Shown here: positions 8,493 to 17,066 of the stretch, piece by piece | How the letters are laid out: every line of letters starts with the position of its first letter | Position numbering within the stretch: the stretch's first letter is position 1 | Assembly (NCBI RefSeq): GCF_017357245.1 | Contig: NZ_CP071613.1 | Coordinates: 372,001-436,000 of the forward strand | Direction: 5' to 3' | Length of the DNA stretch: 64,000 bases | From: Rhizobium bangladeshense | GTDB taxonomy: Bacteria; Pseudomonadota; Alphaproteobacteria; Rhizobiales; Rhizobiaceae | Position numbers and translations under genes: made by a program | The notes under the pieces: generated by a model | The model's input: only the letters and a program-made list of their open reading frames with translations | Databases searched by the model: none | What the model was told of the DNA's origin: nothing

Positions 8493-9149
8493 ATGCGAGC
8501 ATCGCATCGTGATGTGAACGGAAATGCGGTTGTCAACGCGATGATCGAAAATAAGGAAAAGCTCCTTAAGACGATTGAAAGCGTTGTTAAATCAAGGTCA
8601 TATTCTGAGGATATATTTCAGGACGGAGTGATCAAAGCTTACGGAGTGAACGTCGAAGGCATTCGTTGCCCGATTGGTTACGCATTCAGGATGGTCTACA
8701 ACCTCGCACTGGACGAGAGCCGCCGCCGGCGTCAGCAAATGAACAACTATAGGTCGATAGATCAGGTGCAGGAGATTACGGCGCCGATCCCGACGGTGCT
8801 CGATCAGCTGGTCGCAGCCGAGACCCTGCGCGATGTGCTTGCCTCGCTCGAGGCGCTGCCGAAGCGAACCAACGACGCCTTCATCCGCCACCGGCTGAAC
8901 GGCGTGCCGCAGAAGGATATCGCGGCCGAACTCGGCGTATCGCGGACGCTTGTCAATTTCATGATCAAGGCGGCGGAACAGCATTGCCACTCGGCGATCA
9001 CGGAACCCGCCCACCCCGATCAAGAGCATCGGCAGGATCTTACCGCCTCGCGGCGTGCAGCGCCTGCTGCAGGTCGCTCCAAAGCAGTTCCGGTTCTTCC
9101 AGCCCAACAGCGAAACGTATCGTCTGCTCGCTCACGCCGAACCGGATGA
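8493..9149 (+). CDS. rpoI: ECF sigma factor for vicibactin genes (RpoI, PvdS-like)
   Basis: Extracytoplasmic-function sigma factor that directs RNA polymerase to vbs promoters under low iron. Sigma region 2 is seen as SRSYSEDIFQDGVIKAYGV through GYAFRMVYNLALDESRRRR. Region 4 is seen as LEALPKRTNDAFIRHRLNG followed by the HTH QKDIAAELGVSRTLVNFMI. The chosen ATG at 8493 follows AAGGGTACAGG; in-frame ATGs at 8524 and 8541 are possible. No anti-sigma gene is adjacent, as in the PvdS/RpoI type controlled only by transcription. The last 40 or so residues are unlike the family and overlap the 3' end of vbsL by 110 bases. Confidence 0.9.
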   Translation: MRASHRDVNGNAVVNAMIENKEKLLKTIESVVKSRSYSEDIFQDGVIKAYGVNVEGIRCPIGYAFRMVYNLALDESRRRRQQMNNYRSIDQVQEITAPIPTVLDQLVAAETLRDVLASLEALPKRTNDAFIRHRLNGVPQKDIAAELGVSRTLVNFMIKAAEQHCHSAITEPAHPDQEHRQDLTASRRAAPAAGRSKAVPVLPAQQRNVSSARSRRTG

Positions 9150-10227
9150 AGGTGGTCATCCGGTCGGGGATCTGCAGCGCGACCTTGGCGGGGACCACAA
9201 GCGTTTCCGGCCCTCCCCAGCTGACGCCGAGGCGAATCTCGCGAAGCGCGTTGACGAAACGCGCGACATCGATGTCAGGCGTGAGGTCGAAGGCGAAAAG
9301 CCCGGCATAACCCGACAGCGTTGCCCGGCCGGGATGATCCTGAAAGGCCGGGTGGCGAACGCGGGCGATGGCGGAATGCTGTTTCAGTCGGTCGGCGAGC
9401 AGAAGCCCGCTGCGCTCATGTTCCTTCAGCCGGACCCGAAGCGTGCGCATGCCCCGCAGCAGGAGCCAGGCTTCGAAGGGCGAGAGTTTGGCGCCGACAT
9501 AGGGATAGGAGGTCGAGTTGATCCTGGCGATCGCCTCCTTCGTGCCGACGACGACGCCGGCGACGGTATCGCTATGGCCGCCGAGATATTTCGAGGCGGC
9601 ATGAATGACGATATCGACGCCGTGCTGGATCGGCTTCTGAAAGAGCGGCGTCGCCCAGGAATTGTCGATGACGGTCGTCACACCGGCCTCCTTCGCCATG
9701 GACGACAGCGCCACGATGTCCTGAAGCTCGAAGACGAAGGAGGAGGGGTTTTCGAGATAGAGCAGCTTGGCGCCGGGCAGCGCCTTGCGCACCTCGTCAT
9801 GGTCGGAGGGATCGACGAAATCCACCGTGACACCGAGCCTGCCGAGCAGCTTCACCAGAAGGCGATAGACGTCGTTATAGAGGTGGCGGACTGCAACGAC
9901 CCGATCGCCTGCTTCGACGAGGCTGAGAATCGTCGAGGTGATGGCGGCTGTTCCGCTTGAGAAGGCGCGGCCATCCTCCGCGCCTTCGAGCCGCGCCACC
10001 AGAAGTTCGAACTCGCGGACGGTCGGATTGTCGCCGCGCGAATAGATGAAGTTGCGCGCCCGGCCGGCGAAGACATCCTCCATCGCCTCGTAACTGTCGT
10101 AGGTGAAGAGCGACGTCTGAAAGATCGGCGGCGAGACGGCATTGAATGCCGCCGGATCGATGGGCGTGAAGAGATCGTCGGCGGCGGCATGGGCGCCAAG
10201 GTCGCGTGGGCTGAACGACTGGTTCAT
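9040..10227 (-). CDS. vbsL: PLP-dependent Cys/Met-metabolism-fold enzyme (VbsL)
   Basis: PLP enzyme of the cystathionine lyase fold (395 residues). The PLP-binding lysine is in HAASKYLGGHSD (K213), preceded by the DNSWATPLF strand, and SGTAAITS (residues 91-98) contacts the phosphate. By position as third gene of the vbsA-D-L operon it corresponds to VbsL, which the published vicibactin model assigns to epimerisation of the hydroxyornithine residue from L to D. The sequence alone would suggest a lyase, so the epimerase role relies on synteny. It starts 10 bases after vbsD with GAGGATTCCG before the ATG. Its 3' end converges on and overlaps rpoI. Confidence 0.85.
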   Translation of the reverse strand: MNQSFSPRDLGAHAAADDLFTPIDPAAFNAVSPPIFQTSLFTYDSYEAMEDVFAGRARNFIYSRGDNPTVREFELLVARLEGAEDGRAFSSGTAAITSTILSLVEAGDRVVAVRHLYNDVYRLLVKLLGRLGVTVDFVDPSDHDEVRKALPGAKLLYLENPSSFVFELQDIVALSSMAKEAGVTTVIDNSWATPLFQKPIQHGVDIVIHAASKYLGGHSDTVAGVVVGTKEAIARINSTSYPYVGAKLSPFEAWLLLRGMRTLRVRLKEHERSGLLLADRLKQHSAIARVRHPAFQDHPGRATLSGYAGLFAFDLTPDIDVARFVNALREIRLGVSWGGPETLVVPAKVALQIPDRMTTFIRFGVSEQTIRFAVGLEEPELLWSDLQQALHAARR

Positions 10228-10237
10228 CGGAATCCTC

Positions 10238-11656
10238 TCATGGACAAAAGCTGGGATGGGGACGGATGGAGGTCAGCCGGTCGGCTGAGCTCTGCCGGAG
10301 CGCGCCGAGCGACCGCGCCAGGCAGAAGCATGACAGCAGGCCGGTGAGCGCCGAGGCCAGGAACATGGCTCCGAGCAAGCCCGAAAAACCGAAGAAGGGC
10401 GGCAGGAGCGCAAGCAGCGGAAAGAGAAGATATCCGTTCTGCGCCAAGCCGACCGCGATGGCAGCTTTCGGCCTGCCCTGCGCCTGGAAGAGGATCAGCA
10501 CGGTTTGCCTGATGCCGAACAGCAGGAAGGGAAAATGAGTTGCGAAGATCGCCTGCCCCGCGATCGAAACGACGGATGCATCGTCGGTGAAGAATGAGGC
10601 AAGGTGTTCGGAGAAGAGGATTGCCGTCAGTCCATAGACGCCGCCGACCGCGCTTGTGACTGCGCAGAGCAGGCGGGCTGCCAACAGCACCCGGTCGATG
10701 TCGCCGCGGCCCCAGGCGAAACTCAAGATGGACTGTGCCCCGAGCGAAATGCCTATGACAGGCAATGCGCCGACCGCAAGCAACCGTAAGGCAATTCCGA
10801 CCCCGGCAATGCCGTCTTCACCGTGATAGGTGCCGGCGACCGACAGGATCGCGGCGATTGCGCCGGCCGTTGCGAGGCTCGTCAGCGTCGTCGGCGCGCC
10901 AACGGCAAGGACCGGCCGGAGATGCCTGACATCGCCGAACCGCCAGCCGAGCGTCAGCCGGATCGTCCCGAGCCGCCTCGCATGATAGGCGCCATAGATT
11001 GAGAGCGCCACCAACTGCGACAGGATCGTCGCGATCGCAACCCCCTGAAGGCCGAGGCCGAAGCCGAAGATCATGATCGGGTCCAGGATGATGTTCAGCG
11101 CGAAACAGGCGACCAGCGTCCACATGCTGAAGCGGGCATTGCCCTCGGCGATCGCCAGAAAATCGAGAATGATCTGCGCCATCGTCAGCGGGATCGAGAC
11201 CGCGATGATGAGGAGATAATGCTGCGCAAGTGGCTCGATCGCGGCCGTGGCGCCGAACAGCAGGAAAGATGGGAACGCAATGATTGCGACGGCGCTTGCC
11301 GCTCCGAAGGCGATGCCGGCGGCAAGGCTGACCGAGGCAAGGGTGCTCGCTCTCGATCGGTTGCCGGCTCCAAGCGCCCGTCCGACCTCGGTCGCCACAC
11401 CGACACCGATGCCTTCGCCGAAAGCGGCGACGAGCATGAGGATCGGCAGCACGATCATGATCGCGGCGATCTGATCTTCGCCGATCATGCCGACGAACAC
11501 CATGTTGATCGTATGGTGCGCGGCATTGATCGACAGGCCGAACATGGCGGGCAGGCCGAGCCGCAGCAGCAACCGGAAAAGTTGCGGGCTGGCAAGGTCT
11601 TCGGGGGCAAGCCGCCATTTCCGCAGCCTGCCGCTCATTTCGCTCATGTCGTTCAT
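10238..11656 (-). CDS. vbsD: MATE-family efflux transporter (VbsD position)
   Basis: Twelve-helix inner-membrane exporter of the multidrug and toxin extrusion family, about 472 residues. Seen: a two-fold set of long hydrophobic segments, with the MATE-like LGLPAMFGLSINAAHHTINMVFVG start (quoted in part) and a second-half repeat near APTTLTSLATAGA. The ATG at 11656 overlaps the vbsA stop as ATGA, which I prefer to an ATG at 11671. Being the middle gene of the vbsA-D-L operon, it is the likely exporter of finished vicibactin or an intermediate; this job is inferred from position. Confidence 0.85.
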   Translation of the reverse strand: MNDMSEMSGRLRKWRLAPEDLASPQLFRLLLRLGLPAMFGLSINAAHHTINMVFVGMIGEDQIAAIMIVLPILMLVAAFGEGIGVGVATEVGRALGAGNRSRASTLASVSLAAGIAFGAASAVAIIAFPSFLLFGATAAIEPLAQHYLLIIAVSIPLTMAQIILDFLAIAEGNARFSMWTLVACFALNIILDPIMIFGFGLGLQGVAIATILSQLVALSIYGAYHARRLGTIRLTLGWRFGDVRHLRPVLAVGAPTTLTSLATAGAIAAILSVAGTYHGEDGIAGVGIALRLLAVGALPVIGISLGAQSILSFAWGRGDIDRVLLAARLLCAVTSAVGGVYGLTAILFSEHLASFFTDDASVVSIAGQAIFATHFPFLLFGIRQTVLILFQAQGRPKAAIAVGLAQNGYLLFPLLALLPPFFGFSGLLGAMFLASALTGLLSCFCLARSLGALRQSSADRLTSIRPHPSFCP

Positions 11657-12639
11657 GATGCGGGGACCCACAGATGATCGCCGAAGAAGCGCTCGCGGGT
11701 CAGCATCACCAGAAGCGCACGCTTGTGCGGAAAATCGAAATGCTTGACCTTGGCAAAGCCCGAGCGGTCGAGATTGCGGATCTGCTGCTCATGGCTGGCG
11801 CGCGGTTCACCGACGATGCGTTTGGTGCGGGGATCGTCGAGGAAGATGAAATGCATCAGCGAAGGAAGCCACGCGCTGATCCACTTTTTGCCGCGATAAT
11901 CCGGCTCGCCGATCGCCACATGCCATCCGCGATCGTAGTCGTCGGCATCGTAGAAGGGACCGAGCCGGTTCTCCTTCGCCCAGTAGACTTCGAAATAGCC
12001 AAAGGGAATATCGGCGAAAGTGCCGATCAGCGGCAGGACATGCGGATCGGCGATCCTCTCCTCCAGGATCTCCCGGTGCTTGTCGATCGAACCGGCATCC
12101 TCCCAGATCGTGTTGACCTGCTCGTCGTTCATCCAGCGGTGGAAGGCCGCAACATCGGTCTCCGGATCGGCCACCCTGAAGCTGATGTCCCGCTCCAGCC
12201 AGGGGATGAAGCGCTGGTAAACCGTGCCCTTGGGCTTTGCCGGCCGGCGCGGATGATAACGGCCTGCGGTCATCTGCTGCACCGGCGGCAGCGGATAAGT
12301 TAGCTGCGGCAGCCACAGCGACGGCCATTGCCACATGATCGCGGAATCGAGCTTTCCTGCACTCGAAATATGTCTTGGAAGGCTTGCCTGATGCCCTTCG
12401 AAGGTGACCGACTTGATCAACCGATTTTCCGCGGTCACCGCTTCGGCGGCCGCCATCAGAAGCTCTGCCGATTGTACGGGATCACCGTGGTAGAAAGTGA
12501 TCGTTGCGATGCCGGCTTCGACCTCGAAGGCGGCCTCATGGTGCCCGTGCGCGGTCTTCAGGTGGACGAGATTGGGGGCGAGGCTGACATAGCTGCGCGC
12601 CTGCAGAGCCCGCCTTTGTTTGGCGGCGTCGAAATCCAT
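11653..12639 (-). CDS. vbsA: Hydroxyornithine N5-acyltransferase (IucB/AlcB-like, VbsA)
   Basis: Siderophore acyltransferase of about 328 residues, expected to add the 3-hydroxybutyryl group to N5-hydroxyornithine. The C-terminal GNAT-like AlcB domain is clear: FHRWMNDEQVNTIWED, GYFEVYWAKENRLG with the FYDADDYDRGWH segment, and the ending KRIVGEPRASHEQQIRNLD then FDFPHKRALL. The ATG at 12639 follows AAGGAGAACATC; an upstream ATG at 12681 would add 14 residues without a ribosome site. It opens the vbsADL operon, driven by the TAAAT-N16-CGT element at 12714-12737. Confidence 0.92.
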   Translation of the reverse strand: MDFDAAKQRRALQARSYVSLAPNLVHLKTAHGHHEAAFEVEAGIATITFYHGDPVQSAELLMAAAEAVTAENRLIKSVTFEGHQASLPRHISSAGKLDSAIMWQWPSLWLPQLTYPLPPVQQMTAGRYHPRRPAKPKGTVYQRFIPWLERDISFRVADPETDVAAFHRWMNDEQVNTIWEDAGSIDKHREILEERIADPHVLPLIGTFADIPFGYFEVYWAKENRLGPFYDADDYDRGWHVAIGEPDYRGKKWISAWLPSLMHFIFLDDPRTKRIVGEPRASHEQQIRNLDRSGFAKVKHFDFPHKRALLVMLTRERFFGDHLWVPAS

Positions 12640-12713
12640 GATGTTCTCCTTGATCGGCAGGGCTTTTGATGTTGCGAGCATGAAGCCCGCTCCTGCGCCG
12701 ATTTGGTAGAATG

Positions 12714-12737
12714 ACGATCCATCTCCGGGCCGATTTA
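12714..12737 (-). promoter_or_regulatory. RpoI/PvdS-type promoter of vbsADL
   Basis: Read on the minus strand this is TAAAT, 16 bases, CGTCATT. It is an exact match to the TAAAT-N16-CGT iron-starvation box used by the related Pseudomonas sigma factor PvdS. It lies 75 bases upstream of the vbsA start. RpoI dependence of vbsADL is established in R. leguminosarum. Confidence 0.75.
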
Positions 12738-12772
12738 GGGTTAAGCGAAGAAAAAAATTCTCATCAATTTTC

Positions 12773-12796
12773 TAAACTCCAGCTGGCGAGATCCGT
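12773..12796 (+). promoter_or_regulatory. RpoI/PvdS-type promoter of vbsGSO
   Basis: On the plus strand: TAAAC, exactly 16 bases, CGTCATT, ending 37 bases before the vbsG start. It shares with its divergent partner the CTAAA lead-in, the spacing, a GAGAT within the spacer and the extended CGTCATT downstream box. vbsGSO is known to need RpoI in R. leguminosarum. Confidence 0.75.
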
Positions 12797-12833
12797 CATT
12801 TGCGCAAGACGTCAATCTCTGCAGGAGCTTCGA

Positions 12834-13052
12834 ATGGACAATCTTGAGCCCCGCGACGATCTCTGGATCGTCGTTATCGACGCCGAGCGCCACTACTCGG
12901 TCTGGCCGCAGGACAAGCAAATTCCGGTGAGTTGGGAGGCCGCGGGTTTTTCCGGTTCGCGCCAGGAATGCCTCGCCCATATCCGCGACGTCTGGACCGA
13001 TCCCCGCCCGCTCTCCCTGCGCTCGGCCATGTCAGCCGATGCGCGTCTCTGA
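12834..13052 (+). CDS. vbsG: MbtH-like protein (VbsG)
   Basis: A 72-residue MbtH-family partner that NRPS adenylation domains often need for folding or activity. Family residues are visible: the YSVWPQDKQIP stretch, W-x3-GF, and the ending CLAHIRDVWTDPRPLSLR. The ATG at 12834 has CAGGAG 8 bases upstream; a longer frame from 12711 lacks a site and would run through the promoter. It sits 18 bases before the NRPS gene vbsS, the usual MbtH position, and is first in vbsGSO. Confidence 0.93.
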   Translation: MDNLEPRDDLWIVVIDAERHYSVWPQDKQIPVSWEAAGFSGSRQECLAHIRDVWTDPRPLSLRSAMSADARL

Positions 13053-13070
13053 AAACGTCTGGATGGCAAG

Positions 13071-16000
13071 ATGAACAAGCAGATCACCAATTTCGCCGAT
13101 GCCCGCCCGACCGATGCGGCGGTGGACACAATCTTCGAAAGCTTTCCGCTGACCATCGCGCAGAAACGCATCTGGTCGCTGGAACAGATCGGCAATTACA
13201 CGGTCTTTCCCGACCAGGTCATCGGGCTGCGACTGAGCGCCGGGATCGACGTCGAGACGATTGCCGGTGCCTGCCGCGCGCTCGTGGCCGAGAATCCGTC
13301 GCTGGCCATCCGATTCCGCCGGCTCGCGGGCGGCCGCATCGAGCAATATCGCGGCGCATCGAACGCCGTGCCGATCGAAATCATCGGCAAAGAAGGCGCC
13401 GCTCCGTCCGAGACTGAAGCCTTGGCCGCGCGAAAAGCCTTCCGCGACAGGCGCTTCGATCTCCTGGAAGGCCCGGGCGCGCGCATCCAGATCATCCTGC
13501 TTGCCGGTGGACAGTCGCTTCTGACGATCGTGCTGCATCCGATCATCTGCGACGAGCGGGAAAAATCCTTTCTTGCCTATTCCCTGGCGCGAATTCTTAG
13601 TAGCGAATCCGCCGGGGATGTGCGCGCGGCGGAAATTTCGGCCGGAACGCAGGAAGCCGAGTGGTTGCAGACGGATGAGGCGCAGGAAGCGCTCGCATAT
13701 TGGCGCGACACGATCGGCCTCGACTATGTGGCTTCGACCTTCCCCACCCGCTTCAACAGCGGCGGACTTGCAGGCGTAGCGCGCGCTGAGCATCGGTTTA
13801 CGATCGAGTCCGACCTCTGGCGCAAGCTCGAACGACATGCGGGGAGCAAGGGATTTCAGGTCGAGCGTGTCCTTCACGCCGCCTTCTGCGCATTGCTGGC
13901 GCGCTACAGCGGCAACTATTCTTTGCTGACCGGGCTTCTGGTCGCGCGGCCCAACGCGAAGCATCTGGCCAGCCGCGGCCGCGCCGAACAGGTTCTTCCC
14001 CTCGTCCTGCCGCTCGCCTCCCGACATACCCTCGACGACGTCGTCGCGACGATCGCCTCGGTGACGGAGGAGGGCTTGCGCCGGCTCGTGCCCCTGGAGC
14101 GCATCACGCAGGAACTGGTCGTCGACGAGGCCGCCGCTCAGGAAGCGGTTGTAAAGTCGCTGTTCGAATTCCGCGAGCCCTATCCGGTTTCGACAGATGC
14201 GGCGAACCTGGAGCCACAGGGCGCGCGCGCCGACAGCGAACTATCCCTGGTGATCGAGGCGCGTCCCGACGGGAGCGCATCGGGGCTGATCGACTATGCG
14301 CAGGACCTTTACGACGGCGCCTTGATTGCCCGCACCGCCAGGCATTTTGGCCTGGTGCTCGAGCAGATCGTCGCGCAGCCAACACTGCGGATCAAGGATA
14401 TCGAACTCGTCGGCAGCGACGAGCTCGACTGGTTGTCGGCGCCGTATGAGGATGATGTCGTCAACGACGACCGGCCGGTCCACGAGCTGATATCGGCCCA
14501 TTCGCGACGGACGCCAGAGAAGACCGCGATCGTCTACGGCGACGAGGAATGGAGCCATGGCTGGCTGGAGGCGAGCACCAACCGTCTCGGCCATCGGCTG
14601 CGGCAGCTCGGGGTCCGCGCCGAGGTGACGGTCGCGATCTTCATTAAGCGTTCGCCGGAAGCGATCGTCGGCATCCTTGCGACGCTGAAAGCCGGCGGCG
14701 CCTATATTCCCGTCGAGCCCGACCATCCGCCGGTCCGCAACCATCACATCCTGCGCGATGGCGGCGTCAAGATCGTCCTGACCCATAGCTGGCTGCGTCA
14801 TCGGCTGCCGGAAGAGCTCGACGCCATCGTCCTCGAACTCGATAAGACCGACCTCGACAGCGAGCCGGATACGCCGCTCTATGTTCCCACGCACAAGGAC
14901 CAACTCGCCTATGTGATGTACACCTCGGGATCTACCGGATTGCCGAAGGGGGTGGCCGTCGAGCACGGCCCGTTGACGCACCATCTGCAGAATACCTCCC
15001 GGGTCTACGGCATGAGCTCGGAATCTCGCGAATTGCCGTTCCTGCCCTTCAGTTCGGACGGCGGCCATGAGCGGTGGATGAATCCGTTGATGGAAGGCGG
15101 CAGCATCATCCTCCCAGATCAGCCGCTCTGGACGCCGGAGGAGACATTGGCGGCGATGCGCAAGCACGGCGCCAACAATGCGAGTATTCCGACGACCTAT
15201 CTGCAGCAGCTGGCGGAATGGGCCGATTTATCGGATAGCGCGCCGCCGATGCGTCTCTATTCCTTCGGCGGCGAGGGGCTTGCGCAATCGACCTTCGATC
15301 TTCTGTCGCGGGCGCTGAAATCGGAATGGCTGATCAACGGCTACGGTCCCACGGAAACCATCATGACGCCGATGGTCTGGAAGGTGCGAGCCGGCACGAA
15401 ATTCCAGGGCGTCTATGCCCCGCTCGGCCGTGCCGTCGGGCTCCGGCGTGTCTATGTGCTCGACCCCGACCTCAATCCGTGCCCGATCGGCGTGACCGGC
15501 GAGCTTTATATCGGCGGCGAGGGTATCGCACGCGGTTATCTCGGCAAGCCGGATACGACGGCCGATCGCTTCATCCCCGATCCCTTCTCGAAAGAGGGCG
15601 GCCGGCTTTACCGCTCCGGCGATCTGACGCGTTGGCGTGAAGACGGAACCGTCGAATTCGTAGGCCGTGTCGACCATCAGGTGAAGCTCCGCGGATACCG
15701 CATCGAACTCGGCGAGATCGAAGCGGCTCTGTTGCAGCAGCCCGGCGTCGGCGAAGCTCTGGTCGTGCTGCGTGATGACGATGCCGAGGGCGAAAAGGCT
15801 CTGGTTGCCTATGTCGTTCCCAAGAAGGATGAGACGCTCGACCTCGAGACGGTCCGGTCCGGCCTCGAACGCAGCCTGCCTTCCTACATGGTGCCGGCGG
15901 CGGTGGTCGAACTCGAAAAGATGCCGACCAACCCGAACAGCAAGCTCGACCGGTTCGCGCTGCCGGCGCCGCAGCCGGTCAAGCGCGCCATCGTCGAGCC

Positions 16001-17066
16001 GGCGACCACGCTCGAGGAAGAGGTGCTGCAGGTGTGGCGCCAGGTTCTCAAGCTGGAGGCGATCAGCGTCGAGGACAATTTCTTCGCGATCGGCGGCAAT
16101 TCGCTGGGCGCGATCCGTATCCTTTCGCTGCTCCGGCAGCGCCGGCCGAAGGTTCCGTTCACCGTCGCCGATATTTTCAACAATCCGACTATTCGCGCTT
16201 TTGCCGGCGTGATGGAACAGGGAGCAGAGCGGGACCTGTCCGAGGTAATCGTGCTGCGCGCATCAGGCGCCAAGCCGCGGCTCTATTGCTTCCCCGGCCT
16301 TCTCGTCAGTACTCGCGAATATGTGAAGCTGGTCGATTATCTCGGGGTCGATCAGCCGGCGACGGGCTTCATTTGCCATTCTCTTTCCGAGAAGAAGGAA
16401 GTCGGCGCGCCGATCGAAGAAATCATTGAGAGTTACGTCGATTATATCAGGACGCACAGCAGGGGAGCCCCTTGCTATTTCCTCGGCTGGTCCTGGGGCG
16501 GTCTGCTGGCCTACGAGGCGGCCCGCACACTCGGTAACGAGGTCGACGTCAGGATGATGGCGATGGTCGACGTTTGTGACCTCGGCTCCGAATTCGCGAT
16601 CGGCGCCAAGCCCCGCTTCCGGCCCGGCGAACGCGACGCGCTGCATCGGGACGTGCAGGCTTGGCTGCAAAAGACGGCGATGCGCTCCGAATGGGACCGG
16701 CTGCTTTCGACGATGGACGCCGATACCTATGAGCAGTTCCTGCGCTTCGTCGGGGACGAGAAGGATCCGCTTCCAACTGACGGGCCTGACATCAGCAGCC
16801 GCGAACATACATTCTGGGTGCTGATCGACAATGCGCTCATCTTCCGCAAGCATCGGCTCGTTCCCCATGACGTGCCGATCTATCCCTGGGCGGCCGACGA
16901 CAGCCTCAACCGCGGCCTCAACCTGATCGACTGGCGCCGCCTGTCGCCGCGGGCGCACGCGGCCGAAATCATCACGGGCACCAACCACCTGCACATGATC
17001 GGGTCTCCCGCCTTCCATTCAAGGCTTGCCCTGCGTCTCAAGGAAACAGAGAAGGATAACGCATGA
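13071..17066 (+). CDS. vbsS: Vicibactin nonribosomal peptide synthetase (VbsS)
   Basis: Single-module NRPS of 1331 residues with the order condensation-like, adenylation, carrier, thioesterase. Seen: adenylation A3 YTSGSTGLPKG (about residue 617), NGYGPTE, YRSGDLTRW, the A8 loop VKLRGYRIELGEIE, and the A10 lysine in NSKLDRF. The carrier has GGNSLGA with Ser1011 as the phosphopantetheine site, and the thioesterase has GWSWGG with Ser1141. The N-terminal condensation-like domain has H156-P-I-I-C-D-E where HHxxxDG is expected, so the usual second histidine is absent. In the published model VbsS loads N5-hydroxyornithine, and its thioesterase trimerises and cyclises the finished units. VbsP is the likely activating enzyme. 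Confidence 0.95.
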   Translation: MNKQITNFADARPTDAAVDTIFESFPLTIAQKRIWSLEQIGNYTVFPDQVIGLRLSAGIDVETIAGACRALVAENPSLAIRFRRLAGGRIEQYRGASNAVPIEIIGKEGAAPSETEALAARKAFRDRRFDLLEGPGARIQIILLAGGQSLLTIVLHPIICDEREKSFLAYSLARILSSESAGDVRAAEISAGTQEAEWLQTDEAQEALAYWRDTIGLDYVASTFPTRFNSGGLAGVARAEHRFTIESDLWRKLERHAGSKGFQVERVLHAAFCALLARYSGNYSLLTGLLVARPNAKHLASRGRAEQVLPLVLPLASRHTLDDVVATIASVTEEGLRRLVPLERITQELVVDEAAAQEAVVKSLFEFREPYPVSTDAANLEPQGARADSELSLVIEARPDGSASGLIDYAQDLYDGALIARTARHFGLVLEQIVAQPTLRIKDIELVGSDELDWLSAPYEDDVVNDDRPVHELISAHSRRTPEKTAIVYGDEEWSHGWLEASTNRLGHRLRQLGVRAEVTVAIFIKRSPEAIVGILATLKAGGAYIPVEPDHPPVRNHHILRDGGVKIVLTHSWLRHRLPEELDAIVLELDKTDLDSEPDTPLYVPTHKDQLAYVMYTSGSTGLPKGVAVEHGPLTHHLQNTSRVYGMSSESRELPFLPFSSDGGHERWMNPLMEGGSIILPDQPLWTPEETLAAMRKHGANNASIPTTYLQQLAEWADLSDSAPPMRLYSFGGEGLAQSTFDLLSRALKSEWLINGYGPTETIMTPMVWKVRAGTKFQGVYAPLGRAVGLRRVYVLDPDLNPCPIGVTGELYIGGEGIARGYLGKPDTTADRFIPDPFSKEGGRLYRSGDLTRWREDGTVEFVGRVDHQVKLRGYRIELGEIEAALLQQPGVGEALVVLRDDDAEGEKALVAYVVPKKDETLDLETVRSGLERSLPSYMVPAAVVELEKMPTNPNSKLDRFALPAPQPVKRAIVEPATTLEEEVLQVWRQVLKLEAISVEDNFFAIGGNSLGAIRILSLLRQRRPKVPFTVADIFNNPTIRAFAGVMEQGAERDLSEVIVLRASGAKPRLYCFPGLLVSTREYVKLVDYLGVDQPATGFICHSLSEKKEVGAPIEEIIESYVDYIRTHSRGAPCYFLGWSWGGLLAYEAARTLGNEVDVRMMAMVDVCDLGSEFAIGAKPRFRPGERDALHRDVQAWLQKTAMRSEWDRLLSTMDADTYEQFLRFVGDEKDPLPTDGPDISSREHTFWVLIDNALIFRKHRLVPHDVPIYPWAADDSLNRGLNLIDWRRLSPRAHAAEIITGTNHLHMIGSPAFHSRLALRLKETEKDNA

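Noticed and set aside
12711..12833. Longer vbsG reading frame beginning at the ATG at 12711
   Set aside because: It would run through the divergent promoter region and lacks a ribosome site; MbtH proteins are about 70 residues, matching the start at 12834.
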